Positions 9,397-21,345 are shown, counted from the first letter of the stretch. The stretch is 33,279 nt of DNA from Bremia lactucae (GCF_004359215.1 NC_090614.1:3404817-3438095), one strand, 5' to 3'. Numbers and translations are program-made. The notes: generated from the sequence alone by a model not told the origin.

Positions 9397-11375
9397 AAAG
9401 TCGTCAATTGTCTTGTTCCACATGAGAGGTGATTGCTTCAGACCGTACAGCGACCGTTGTAACTTGCACACGTAACCTGGATTGGCTGTATCACTGAAGC
9501 CATCAGGCTGCGTCATGTAAATATCTCCGTCGAGCTGACCATTAAGAAATGCTGTTATCACATCCATTCGATGGACCGTAAGTCCGTACTTGGCAGCCAG
9601 AACTTAGCAAAATCCGGATCGATTAAAACTTCGCCACCGACGCAAACGTTTCTTATAGTCGATGCCGAATTTTGTGCGAAACCTTTCGCCACAAGGCGCG
9701 CCTTGTATCGCTCAACTTCACCAGCTTGGTTTTCCTTAACTCGAAATACCCATCGGTTGCCGATTGCCTTACATCCTAACGGCAGGGGCACAAGTGTCTA
9801 AGTCTTGTTCTTTTGTAGCGAGTCCATTTCCAAGCTGCACGCTTCCTTCCATTTTTTTAGCTGCGTCATTGGATACCGTCGCCAACTTGAACGTGGTTGG
9901 CATTTCTCGCACTGAAAATCCACAACGTACGCAGCCTCGAAGTCTTGAGCTGTAGCTGACATTTCTTCAAGCGATTGATATTGACTGTGTCGTTTGGGCC
10001 TTGGCGCTTCAGTCGCTTTTTCGAGCGATTGGGTCCTTTGGTGTCGCTTTCTGCCAGGCTCAAATTCTTCATTCTGCGCAGATTCTTCATTTTCGTGATC
10101 GGTTTGGTCGTGTTGTGGGGAGTCCTGTTCAGTCGCTTCATCATCATCTTGAATAACGACCTCATTATAGCGCCGGTCGCGCTTCCCACTATCAAACGTA
10201 TTTTCCATAAACTTTGCGTCGCGACTGACAAGCACACGACCACTCTCAACTTTTATGCTCTGAGTAGCCAAGAAACCGACAGCGTACCGACCAAGCTTCA
10301 AATTTGCTTCGCTTTTCCTTAAGTACTGTAAGCTATGCATGGCATCCAAAAACCTTCAGATTCGTTTCGCAGCAGAGATACCGTGGTAAAGTGCGAGTAC
10401 TCATCCGTGAAAGTGAGAAGTACCGCTTGCCGCTAAAAGTTGTTGACTGCATAGGTCTACACACATCACTGTGAATAACTTCCAACAGTTTCTTTGCATG
10501 ATGTGGTGACTTTTGCATCAAACTCACTCGCGTTTGTTTGCCAATCGCACAACGATCGCACAGCTCCCACTGATTGACCGACGCAAGATCAATGTCAACA
10601 CCATAGTTCCTTTTGACGATAGTGTCTAGACCACTATATCTAATGTGTCTAAGTCGAAGATGCCAGAGGTACGAAGTGGTGTCCCCATGGCATCCCGACG
10701 AGCTTGTCACATTGGCTTCGTCAGTGCCGACGAGCGTCGTGCATAGCCTAAACAGCCCTTTACCCTCACGGGATCCAAGTTTTCACTGCAATCCTTTTGC
10801 TTTAGCAAAGCATCCGTCACTTTCAAACGTGACTGGACCCACGTCCTTCGTAAAGCGTCCAACGGAGAAGAGATTGCGCGATAATTTCGGAATATGCCAT
10901 ACTCCTCAAAGCACTTCCTTCTTGGTTCCATGCGGAGTCTTCATATACATCACGATGTTACCAGTCCCGACTGCCTGGACAACACCATCGTCTGCTAAGT
11001 GAACGTCCACCGGAGAAATACCCTTGAAATTCTTCATGAACTGTTTCGAGTACGTCATGTGCTGTGTCGTACCTAAATCGACCAGCCATATGCAACTTGA
11101 CTTGGTAGTCTTCAAATGTCCACCAACCGAAAAAAAGATAATCGTCAGAGTCGTCTTCACTCTGCGCGACGTTTGCACGCTGTAGCCGCTGTCGTTCTGT
11201 GTTCTCGCGAATTCGCACGGGGCACTTAGCGATCCAATGCCCATGCTACCCAAAGTAGTTACAGGTGCTGTTGGCCTTGACCGGTTTTTGGCGTCCCTTA
11301 CGCCGACCGTTGTCCGTTGTCATAAACGCTTGTCCTTGCCCGTGGCGGCTCCATCGAAGCCGCCACCTTGTTCCT

Positions 11376-11549
11376 TCGCAAACCTATTGCTTCTTACCCT
11401 TAAGCCAACCATTACACTTGTAGCCAATCATCGCTTCTGGAATCTTCTAGAAGCTTTTGACGTCATCAACTGACGTCATCTCAATGACTTCACCGCATGA
11501 CGTCATTCCCGGTATCTACCGGTATACACCGGTACCCGCCTTTGGCCCG
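11376..11549 (-). repeat. Copia LTR fragment, upstream copy
   Basis: This minus-strand sequence matches the body of the other two copia LTRs, from the GGTACCGG-rich part to GGTTTGCGAA. It carries TGACGTCA at 11458-11465, 11471-11478 and 11498-11505. It is cut at both ends: on the right it abuts RT of a different copia family, and on the left it is fused directly to the gag zinc-knuckle region, so the leader and most of gag are deleted. Confidence 0.75.
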
Positions 11550-12960
11550 TCAAACGTTTCATTCCATACGCGCGACGCTTGTTTGAGTCCGTACATAGCC
11601 TTGACCAGTTCCAAACAATTAAAATTGTCATCAAACTGTACTCCTTCAGAGATCTCGCAATAAACTTGTTCTTTTATGATTCCATACAGAAATGGAGTGT
11701 CACATACTTGACAACCGGCGAAAAGGTTTCGGTGTAATCAATGCCGTACTTTTGTTTGAAGCCATTCGCGACGTGGCGAGCCTTGTATTTGTCGATAGAT
11801 CCATCCGCTCTGCGGTTGATCTTAAACACCCATTTGGTACCAATGGCACGTTGAGCGTGTGGCAGCTCGGCAGCACAAAATACCACGCAGAGCATGATTT
11901 CGAGCTCCATACGAATTGCCTCGCGCCAATGAACTTGCTGCGGTCCATTCATTGCCTCTTAGAAAGACTTAGGCTCTGATAAGTCGATCGATCTTTCAAC
12001 GGCATTAGCACTTGCACGCCAAAACAGAGGAGAAGCAGCTTCGTCATCTTGGTCATCATTCTTTTCTGCATCGTCTTCCATACGCGATTCAATGGGCGCG
12101 CTTGCTTCTTCAAGACCATTTTGTTGTCGAGCAGCAGGTAATTTCCTGGGTAGGTTTCTCTTTTCACTTTAGCGACCTTTTCGCTTTCCTGTCTGCTTGT
12201 ACTCCATTTTTGGGGAAGCAATTTCGAGATCTTCAAATTCCGAATCATCGACATCTTCGTCCAAGCTTATCGGCAGAAACTCGAGAACAGACTCATCGAA
12301 GTTAACATCGCGACTAATAATAACTTGCCCTGCATCGACGAAAAGACTCGATAAGCTTAAGATGTTTCTTCGTAACCGAGAAAAATTCCGACGCGAGCCT
12401 TAGGGTCCCATTTAAGTCGTTTTTCCTTTGGAGTTAGAATGTACGTCCGGCAGCCAAATACACGCATGTGTTTTACACTGGGCTTCGACTCTTAGACAAT
12501 CTCATAAAGAGTCTTATGCTCAAACTTTGGGTGACGGCAGTCAATTCTTGACGTATATGGCTGTCATTGCTGCCTCAGCCCAGAAACACTTGTCGAGCTT
12601 GGCGTGATGCAGCAAACTGCGTCCAATTGTAACAGTTGTCCGAATAGCACGCTCTGCCGTCCCATTAGTCTGTTGGGCGTACGGAACTGTAATTTGATGC
12701 TCAATTCCTTCATCTTCGTAGAAAGTCTTGATCGAGCTTGTCGCGAACTCACGAGCTCCATCGTGCACCCACCTGTTCTGGCTAGAATTAGAGTCGCTCA
12801 ACCAAGCGATCTCTATAGCAAAACAGGAGGGCTTTAGCCTGAAACAGGCTTCGTCACTCGGGGTCATATCGTCCACCGAGACGACACGAAACCATAGGTC
12901 TAGAACTGATGGATGTCTCGTATACAGAGAGCGAGAAACCTTGCTCTTCGAGTTACTAAC
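11550..12960 (-). pseudogene. Second copia family, pol fragment (integrase core to mid RT)
   Basis: The minus strand encodes integrase from RWVHDGAREFA, through the catalytic-glutamate region QTNGTAERAIRTT (about 12660), to LPPKEKR-like text and IFLGYEE (about 12370), an acidic linker, then RT from IGTKWVFKINRRADGS and DKYKARHVANGFKQKYGID (about 11830-11770) to AMYGLKQASRVWNETF (about 11600). It differs from the neighbouring copia family in linker and RT sequence. RT is cut at 11550, where a foreign LTR begins. The upstream end fades out at about 12880-12960. Several frameshifts are present. Confidence 0.8.
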
Positions 12961-13019
12961 GGTTACAAAATTAAATCGTTGTCAAAAGATAGGCCACTAA
13001 CTACCCTATAAGTGTAGTG
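12961..13019. other. Junction between copia and gypsy-Y, nothing recognised
   Basis: This is a short stretch between the last recognisable copia integrase text and the first gypsy-Y pol text. I see no motif, terminal repeat or target-site duplication that would mark the insertion point exactly. Confidence 0.4.
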
Positions 13020-16000
13020 CCCCACGGCCAGTGCCTAAAATCACTGAGCAAAAGAACCGACCTCTCGCTAGGAACAGCGGAAGACGCATATCTGACGCTG
13101 TTGCGAAATCGCATCGGCGAGGCGGCTCGTCCATAAACGGTCGGGGTCAGTAGGTGCGGAGCGCCCTACTGTTCCAGCAACGTCAAAAGAATTTGCAGGC
13201 CTTTTGACGAAAGTTGCTCCGTACACACATAAATTGTGTGAAACTGCCACACGGGATGAGGTTAACCTCATCACCCTGAAAATAAAAATGTAAAATAAAT
13301 GCCACTTAAGTCCCTAGCCGATTGTGGGTCGTCGAATAATTTTATTAGACGCCAATCGCGAGAAGATCGTAGACTCAAACTTATTGAGCGCAATACCCCT
13401 TTAACGAGGATGACAGTGCGCCTAGCAACAGGCGTATCTGTAACGGTAAAGAAACGTGTGGTTGGTATACAAAACACATGAAGGGCTAAACAGTACGATG
13501 ATGATTATATCGTACCAGATTTGGATGACAAATTTGATGTCATCCTTAAATTACCATGGCTCAGAAAGTACAGGCCATGTTTAAATTGGCAGCATCAAGC
13601 CGTGACGATGCCTGTCTCTTGTTCCTGAGATGGCCAAATGATGAACATCTTGGAGCGTCCACAAGCTTGTGAATGTCCTACGAGTGAGTGCGGTGGCCTC
13701 ACCTGTGGTTCAGGCGTTTACCTGACTCCACACGACCTCAGTGTAAATACCCAACTCACTGTGGAGTTAGATCCTGACGGATGTGCACAAGCACATGCAG
13801 CGTTGAAGGTCCTCCATTGTGATGTGGTCATAGTTACCGACGGCTACAGGCGGCGTCGAAGGTCCACAATTGTGACGCGGATATAGTTACCGACGGCTGT
13901 GCACAGCACAGGCAGCGTCAAAGTTCGATCACTCAAATAAGTTGAGTTGTACAAAACAAGGATATTTGCTTGAAAAGCAACATCCAAGAAAGTTTAAAAC
14001 GCCTTCCTATAAGAGGCAGTGCAAAAGTCCTAGGTCGACTGGGGAGTCGATCGTTGAGGATCTCGCTGTGGTAACCAACCACAGCTAGAGGCAGTTGAGG
14101 AGGATACTCCCCAAATAAATTCTTGTCCCCGAAACCTGTGGTCAAAGGTTCACAGGTACCTTTGGAAATAAATTCCAGAGAGGAAACTGAGACAATAAGT
14201 GTCTTAATAAACAATGATTCAAGTGTAGACGCTTAAACACTTGATCTAATAGCAGTTCTAAAGTCAATTTCGGAGATAACTCAGTTGTCAACGAAAAAAT
14301 TGAAACGGTTCTTGCGTAATCTGCGTAGTGAAAAAGTCAAGCAGATCTGCGTACTTGTCACAGTTGATAACTACGTGGCCGACATTCGGTCGGCGATAGT
14401 ATTTACTGAGAACGAACTGTTTCTTAGCAGCTCATCGATGGACGAAAGTAACCTCGATGAGAAGACTCGGAGGAACGTTTATCTACCAATCTTATGAGTA
14501 TTTGAAGACAAAATCCGTTGTATAAGGGTCTGATCGAATTAAAGGAGTGCGAGTTATGTGTGTTGCATAAGGATAAGGGTACTCGACACGAATTCGACCT
14601 TATTTTGAGTTCGAAATCCTGTGTCATGAAGCAGTGATCATTGCCTCGTGAACAAAAATTAGCAATCGACAATGTTCTTGCCGACCGCATAGCAGCGGCT
14701 CATCCGAGGGAGTCAACCTGCCCACAATAGCTCTACGACCTTATGTGTACGTAATGTAACAGGAGGATGACGGATTGTGAATGCATTTAATAAATTGAAC
14801 GCTGCAACGGTACCGGCTCAAACGCCGATACCACGAAAAGACGTAATCATTGATGGTATGTCGAAGAGTACTATCGTTTCGCCAATGGATCTGATGGATG
14901 GATTCTATCCGATCCTTATGCGTGAACAATATATCCCGTTCATAGCAGTAAGCACCCCAAGCGGAATGGCTACTTATGCCACAGGGGCTTTGTAATTCCC
15001 CTGCGACATTGAACAGATGTGTAACCGATCTGTTGAGATCGGTGCGGGATTTCGCAAAAAGTTATTTGTACGATGCATTCGTCCATAGCCGGGCCATGGA
15101 CGGATAGACGGACGTGCAAGCTCATAAAACTCACGTTCGTCAGGTTCTTACATTTATGCGCACGCACGAGTTGTATGCAAATCTCAAGAAGTGAATATTC
15201 GCTGCAAGCGAAATACCACTTCTTGGGTGCAATGTGGAAAAACATGGTACACGCCCGGATCCGGAAAAGATTAAGGCGATCACCGATTGGCCTGAGCCAG
15301 TCGATGAAAAGGGACTTCAAAAGTTCCTCGGCTTAGCGTTGTACCTGCACAAGTACTCAAGCAATTACGCCGAAACGACAGTACATCTTTCTTGAAGGAA
15401 AAAATAGTGGTCACGGAACGTTGATCGCCAGACTTCCTTTAAGGGTATTAAGCAAAGAGTGATGCAATTGCCAATCCTGGCGATTGCGGACCAAGACCGA
15501 CCATTTCATGTGGTCTGTGACGCCAGTGATTTTGCAATCGGCTGTGTGTTAATGCAATATGACACAGACGGCGCAGAGCGCGTCGTTCGCGTCAGCTTCA
15601 ACCAGCTGAACGCAACTAACCAGTGCATGACAAAGAATTCCTTGCCATGTTATACGCACTAGCTAGGTTTAGGGTCTATCGCTTGGGAGGTAGACCGCTC
15701 ATTGCGTATACGGACCATGCGTCTTTACGCTCGGCCGTAAACGGTCCAAACCGCTCTCAAAGAATGGCGAGAGGGTTGTCTTTCTTCACGGACTATAACT
15801 TCCCCGTGAAAATAAACAGGATGACTTAACGTCGTCGCTGATGCTCTTTCGCGCCAACCCGACTTTGAGCCGGGGTGCGCAAGCGGACAGTGAGCATACG
15901 GCCACTGTTGCAACAATAAGTGTTTCGTCGTCAACATTATTTTCCGACATTAGAAAAGCTTTTCAAGAAGATAAGGCTCTTAAAGGGTTGATGGATTGCC

Positions 16001-18050
16001 TTAGAAATCCATCCCAACAATCCTTAAAAGGATTTTAAATAGTTTCTCAACAGATCAAAAGACAACTCGCAATGGGTTACTGTATTACACAGCCATTACT
16101 GGCGACACACCTCGTGTCGTCATCCCAACCCGTAATGATTTGCGTTTACGCATCATGTATGAGTGTCACGATACACCAATTAGTGGTCATCGTGGACATG
16201 AGAAGACCTATCTCACGATAAGTTGCGAGTATTACAAGCCGCGCCAGTATGATTTCATCCGCAAGTAGATGCGGAGTTTATTTACCAATGAAGCCCAGTG
16301 CTTCATCCCGTGATCCATTACAACTTCTGCCTGTTCCCGCAGTGTTGCAGTCTTAATCCATGGACCTCGTCTTCGGATTTCCTGACGACGAACATAAGAA
16401 CAATGGTGTTCTTGCTTTTGTTGATCGTTTTAGCAAAATGGTACATCTTGCTGAAGTACCGGAGTCGATCACAGCCAAAGGCTGTGCACGTGTCTTTGTT
16501 GACACGATATTTTGACTCTATGGGTGACCCCGCGAACTGGTCTCAGATCGAGAGCCTAGAACCACGGCGGAATTGGCAAACTGTGTTTAAATCAATTGGA
16601 ACACTGTTGAAATGTTAACTTTTGATCATCCTTAAGAAGATGGTCAGACGGAGTGGGCAAACCGTATTCTCGAAGAGATTTCTCGCGGATACGTCTATTC
16701 TTTTAAGAGTTGGAACGAGCTCTTGCCGATAATAGAATTTACCATCAACGATTCAGTGCATGCTTCTTCAAGCATACCCCATTTTTGGTAAATGTCTTAC
16801 GCCACCCACCTTGTTTGGAGGGAATTCTATTTACGTGGGAAAGAACTCACTCGAGTAAGGACATTTTAGCTCTTGCCGTCACGCATTAGCGGTAAGGTCA
16901 ATGCGAGGATACGAATGTTGATTTAATCAACATTGAAGTTGACAAACTCAGTAATACAATAATGATATTACAGACTTTGACAACGATGCTAAAAGACTCA
17001 GCACCGAAAACAATAATATTAATGAGAACGATAATACCCTCAATAATGAGGAGATTAATATCTCCGCAGTGCGAGCCGGTCGCACTGAAACAGAAATAAA
17101 ACCCAGTCAGCAGGTGATTTCCTGTTGGATAGAAAAGCAGTGGCCCGTTTTGTACAGGATTCCATTGCTGATGCGGTAGACCGATAGAAATAGAACTCTC
17201 ACAAAAATGGAAGAGCAAAAATACTTTCATTTAATGTTAATGACCTAGTGGTACTGTCTACTGTAAACCTAAAAAACATGTAGTGACGAATGTAGGCAGT
17301 AATAAATTACTACCCAGGTCTATCGGCCCGTTTCGTGTACTACATCGCCAAGGCAATGTGTACACGATCGAGCTGCCTCTTAGTATGCGTACGCATCCTA
17401 CGTCTTATGTTCAGCGTCTCCGCCGTACCATCAGTACGAGACTTCTTCCGGTTCCGGATTTCACCGGAACAGTCTAGGGCATTCACCAAAGCTTCATGGT
17501 TCCGAGCCAAAGCCGTATCTTCTCGGTACCGACTCTGATTGTCTTGAATCAGACGATCCACTCATTTTTTCTCCAAGGGAATGATCTTCTGACGAGCTGT
17601 CACCATCTCGTTTTGAAGGAACTGATGTGTCCTCTCGTTCGCCAGTTGATCCGTCGCAACCTGCACACAATTTTAATCTACCAACTGGTCACGAGAAACA
17701 TTATTAGCCATCACCGCTAACTCGCGGCGACGGGATCGCTCGTGATCAGAATCCTTTCTCAAAAAATAAAGGGCGTGATCCGAATCATGATGTTGATTCG
17801 GGTTCGTCAAACGAGGCGAACCCGACCCCCCCCCTCCACATCCATTGACGGATTCGAGTGGTGAGAAGCATTTTCTTGTTGAAAGCTTTTCGAACCACCC
17901 AGAGGTAAATAGAGTTCGAACGAGATATCTCGTTCGTTGGCGAGGGTATCCACCCTCACATGATAGCTAGGAGCCTCGTTCCCAATTGATGTTGGACGTT
18001 CCAGGTTTCGTCTTGCAGTACGAACAGCCCCATCCTCCTTGACAGAAGGT
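13020..18050 (+). pseudogene. Gypsy-Y pol, near full length but decayed (copy B)
   Basis: A Ty3/gypsy (chromodomain type) polyprotein on the plus strand. Order: gag-end text; retropepsin (LADCGSSNNFIRR at about 13315, VILKLPWL near 13540); linker; RT (IPRKDVIIDGMSKS, about 14830; the Y-x-D-D region is degraded near 15065); RNase H (VVCDASDFAIGC at about 15510, YTDHASLRSAV at about 15705); integrase zinc finger (16120-16270); core aspartate region LAFVDRFSKMVHL (about 16405-16450) and DGQTEWANR (about 16635); GPF motif (SIGPFRVLHRQG, about 17320); then a chromodomain YLVRWRGYPPSHDS at about 17905-17950, with TAG replacing its W codon. At least ten stops and frameshifts are present. It is inactive. 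Confidence 0.85.
13801..13906. repeat. 53-bp tandem duplication in the gypsy-Y linker
   Basis: Two copies of a 53-bp unit (starting CGTTGAAGG and CGTCGAAGG, both ending in TTACCGACGGCT) lie head to tail, with a partial third start at 13916 (CGTCAAAG). The minus-strand copy of this element at about 4045 shows only one. It lies in the poorly constrained protease-RT linker. Confidence 0.7.
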
Positions 18051-19130
18051 CCATCGGAGAACGAGCGCTTTCCGCGCTCGTAATAGGATTGGAGGTTCTC
18101 AATCCCTTCACGCATCTCGTAAGAGATGAGCGTTCTCCAATGAAGATCTTTAAGAAATATGCTTTCTTTTGGGGCATGACCTGCACCCTTAAAACAGCAG
18201 GAGCATGGGTCCCCCCACGAGAGGCAAGGAATCCCTGTCTCCTAAGACAAACAGTACAGCTTATATCATGCACCGACTACGGTCTGTTTCTCGAACCGCT
18301 CACGGAAAGCATTTAGCTTGTCAAGCCAGACCTCACGGCCTATTTTTGTACATGCTGTATAAAAGCTGTCGAAGTTTAGCGCAAAGGTTTGACATCCTTT
18401 GTCAGCTTAGAGGAGTACCACCGATGCCGGAAAAGGCATCGGTGAGGAATTTCGTCTCATCCTCACCGGGCATGTGAAACCTGGATGAGTTGAATAGCGG
18501 AATATGACATCGATCGTTGTTCATACAGACCAACGAATGAGGTTTCTCCTAGAGGGCAACCAAGGCCGATTTTCAGGAGCGAACCGCAACGTATTGCGAT
18601 CCCTCTCGTGTTGGCTCATGTTAACGTCAACGTTAACTTAGCCCTTGGAGCGATCTCTAGAATCACTCCCTTCCTGGTGATGCAAACTATCACCACCAGC
18701 AGCACTCTTCCCCTCGCGACCACTTAATTTTCTGGGTGACGCATGCTAACGTTACCAGAGTGGTCATCGCTCACGGAGTCATCGGATGATGACTCCTCAC
18801 CAAAGAGGTTCGACGAGTCGAATAACCTCGTCATCACCCCTCTAGTTGTCACGTTAGAACCTGAAGGCTTAACGGACTCGGCCCCGGGTGATCCAGCGGC
18901 CTTTACAGTAGACACTGAGTCCGGCGATGCCGGTGACTTGGTCCACTCACCTACAGTCGGTGTAGCAGATGACTTGTCATCGTCACCTCCAATGGGAGTA
19001 GGTGACGTATTCCCCGCAGTAGACGTATTAGCGTCCATTGATAAATTTCATTACCAACAGCTGCACTGTACCGTGCAGCTGTCAGCTTTGCGGCCTCACG
19101 GGCCACGCGCACAGACTTATTAGTCGCCAT
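18051..19130 (-). pseudogene. Gag N-terminal region of gypsy-Y, antisense to its pol (copy B)
   Basis: The minus strand begins with ATG at 19130 (MATNKSVRVAREAAKLTAARY), shifts frame near 19037 into an acidic, Ser/Thr-rich stretch (19038-18724), then carries ERDRNTLRFAPE (about 18600), a KFLTDAF-type block (about 18450) and DKLNAFRERFEKQTVVG (about 18300). It then enters the segment conserved in copies A and E (HWRT...YYERGKRSFSDGP, 18150-18050) and overlaps the end of the plus-strand chromodomain. The same region sits directly before gag at 20770-21345, so I infer that it is the gag N-terminus. It starts 146 bp from LTR-Y, with its 5' end toward the LTR. Confidence 0.5.
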
Positions 19131-19276
19131 GTTGATTTCGGTCAAAATCAATTTATGAAAATAAAATCGGAATTATTGTTAAAATCAACATACAAAAATT
19201 AAAGGGAAAGACATAATAGTATATCGTTTCACCCTACATCAGTCACTATGGTGACTGTTGGTTAAGTGGTGGTGAG

Positions 19277-19788
19277 TGTAACGGGGTCCCGTTACACAAG
19301 TATTATATCCTATAGGAGGAATAGGAAATAATATTTCCTATGAGAGGAAATAAATGAAGAAGTTTAAAATTATTATCTTTATTAATTTTGACTTCAATAG
19401 TTCCATTAATACCAAATTTGGTAATATTGATGCAATTAGACATTAGTTCTATTGATTGGTTGATTTAAGTTTAAATCAACCCCGCCAATCGGTTTAAGAC
19501 ACGATTGTGCGGTGCGCAAGAAGGTGCCATACCTTGTTACTTATTAATATAATAGGTTCAGTAGTAAGTAGAAGATCGTTTCGTAGGAATGTGAATAGAT
19601 TAATACAGTCTTACCTTTTCTCTATTCTAAGGCCTTAGTCTAGACCTTTACTCTGAAGACCCTTAGCTTCTTAAGAAATCGTCCTCGGTACCTTTGTGTA
19701 CGTGAAGCTTCGAGGCACCTATCCTACACTGTAATCAGTGTATGATTAACTAGTACTGGTCAGCACTAGTGAAATGTGCCTTGTTACA
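19277..19788 (+). repeat. LTR-Y, complete copy
   Basis: A 512-bp repeat bounded by TGTAAC and GTTACA, a perfect 6-bp terminal inverted repeat typical of LTRs. Partial relatives occur at 1145-1446 and 28487-28600. Its left end is itself near-palindromic (TGTAACGGGGTCCCGTTACA), so the orientation cannot be read from the ends. It could be the 3' LTR of the plus-strand pol or the 5' LTR of the minus-strand gag piece. No clear primer-binding site is visible on either side. An inner 11-bp hairpin lies at about 19465-19488. Confidence 0.7.
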
Positions 19789-19796
19789 CAAAAAAA

Positions 19797-20220
19797 CCTT
19801 GGGAAAACGAGCGCTTCGTGAGCTCGTAAAAGAATTGTAAGCTATCAATCCCTTCGCGCTTCTCAGAAGAGATGCACGTCCTCCAGTGAGAGTCTCTAAG
19901 GGAGTACGCAATTCTAGGGGCATGGGCTTCACCCTAAAGCAGCAGGAGACGCGGGAAGTGCGACGTCTTTAGACGTGCTACATGTGAGTGCTTACTTACT
20001 CGCTTTCCTACCGAGCTTAAATATAGCCATGACGGAGGCTATGGACGTTTTCGTTTATTTAATCCAGAAAAGGAGATTTCCTTCCTCTTTGCCCTCATAT
20101 GTGTTAACACTGACAGCAAGAGGGCGAGCCTTAGGCTCCGGATCAGGTACAGGATTGTACCGAGTTCCGCTAAGTGATCCTTTGCTGCCCGATAAGAGAG
20201 GATTCATATTAAGTCTTTAG
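19797..20220 (-). pseudogene. Gag capsid half joined to the conserved gag/pol junction segment (copy E)
   Basis: The minus strand from about 20190 to 19950 reads as the first half of a Ty3/gypsy capsid: [20 protein letters not shown], then MAIFKLGRKASK, a stop, and ALTCSTSKDVALP. It then switches at about 19945 to the segment shared with copies A and B (SHWRTCISSEKREGID...KRSF), which ends 9 bp from LTR-Y. Two TAA/TAG breaks are visible. The second half of the capsid is on the opposite strand at 21346, so the gag has been split and inverted. Confidence 0.55.
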
Positions 20221-20769
20221 GCCTTGCATCAAGAACATCTGGGCCTGGGAAAGGTTGTGATCTATGTGATCGAGCCCATACAAAGTTCTGAGCTTCTTAT
20301 ATGCTACTCGTTTCGCTTTGAAAGTTTGGGGAAGATATCCATGCCAGAAGAGGCTAAATTTAATTAATTATCAAGTGTAAATTGCCTGCGAGTGCTTCCA
20401 GGTGTAGCGAAGCTACTTCGCTCCTCTATACTTAAAGAGTCGCTTAGTTCTATAGTCTTAAGAAGTTTAACAACTTCGTAAGTCGTACAAGCTCGTATAA
20501 CTTAATGAATCCTAGTTCAAGGGACCAATGGTTCGTAGACCTGAGCGATATCTATGCTTGCGAGTGTGTACATGCGGCTTTGTACTATCACAGATCATTG
20601 GCAAGCCTTAGTAACGCATTTGACGGTTTTAGATCAAACGGGGAACTGAACTATATTTAATATTACGACCTTACTCTAATTTCATTTAAATATAATTTTG
20701 GCCTCCAGATCTTTATCTGAGCAATTTTGTCATAAAACGGTGGGTTAAGACGAGAGAGATCAGATATTA
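20221..20769. other. No gene recognised; probable degraded gag leader or spacer
   Basis: There are no long frames and no protein motif. A small hairpin AGCGAAG-CTA-CTTCGCT lies near 20406-20422. It sits between two gag pieces of opposite orientation and may hold the breakpoint. AT content rises near 20650-20720. Confidence 0.35.
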
Positions 20770-21345
20770 ATCTCCAAGATGTTCCATTCCTCGGACTATA
20801 TTGATGAGGAGTCATCTTGTAATGACTCCGATCTAAAGAGCCCCCGTACCGGGAATGCTAAAATGTACCACCAGGAACGAAGGATTGTAAAGATCACTTC
20901 AACAGAATGTTAGTCTGCAACTTAGCATTAACCAAAGGAACGGAGACCGCAATTCGTTGCGGTTCGCTCCCGAAAAGAGTCTTGGTTGCCTGCAAAGGGC
21001 AACTTGGTTCGTTGGTCTGCTATGACCAACGAACGGTATATGACCAACGAGCGGTATAAGATCCCGTCGTCACTCATCCAGACTTCACAGTTTGGTGACA
21101 ACAAAAACGAATTCTTCATCGATGCGTTTTTGGCATCGATGTTACACTTGGACGCGTGCTAAGGATGCAACTCCTTTTAGTTTTACGCTTCGGGAGCATT
21201 CATACAGAATGTGCAAATCGTAGGCTGCGAGACCTAGTTTGACAAACTGGTTATGGCATGTGACAGGATTGAAAACAGGTACTTAGTTGGTGCACCCTAT
21301 AAGTTGCACCGCTCGTCCAAGTAGGCAGGTTTACCTTGCCTCTCG
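20770..21345 (+). pseudogene. Gag N-terminal region of gypsy-Y (copy C)
   Basis: The plus strand carries the same series of blocks as the antisense regions at 1496-2090 and 18200-19130: an acidic DEESSCNDSD stretch (about 20805), DRNSLRFAPE (about 20945), NEFFIDAFLAS (about 21107), FIQNVQIVG (about 21200) and LPCLSWG (about 21340). Unlike those two, here it continues directly, in the same sense, into a recognisable gag (21346-21910). This is the main evidence that all three are gag N-termini. Stops and frameshifts are present. Confidence 0.5.

Larger units (their letters stand above)
8274..11375 (-). pseudogene. Copia pol, minus strand (gag end, protease, integrase remnant, RT, RNase H)
   Basis: Read right to left: the gag zinc knuckle (about 11275-11230; second Cys changed to Phe, and a TAG inside), retropepsin with WLVDLGTTQHMT (normally D-S-G, here D-L-G; about 11090), the integrase zinc finger HLRLRH...CDRCAIGK (10660-10540), and the start of the integrase core. 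There is then a deletion that removes the catalytic D,D,E region (about 10350). A linker (10349-9798), RT ([22 protein letters not shown]), a palindrome at 9299-9396 that splits RT before YVDD, and RNase H (YTDADW-like region near 8740, SRRSTSGYAF, STEAEYMAL, EDNQGS-like) follow. It is dead, but more complete than the plus-strand copy. Confidence 0.85.

Noticed and set aside
13068..13477. Two minus-strand frames near 13.1-13.5 kb as genes
   Set aside because: They are antisense to the gypsy-Y gag end and protease (LADCGSSNNF motif) on the plus strand.
17807..18115. A 102-codon minus-strand frame taken as one whole independent gene
   Set aside because: Its later part (about 17860-18040) is the exact reverse of a clear chromodomain at the end of gypsy-Y pol. 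Only the part beyond about 18050 can be argued to be gag-sense coding.
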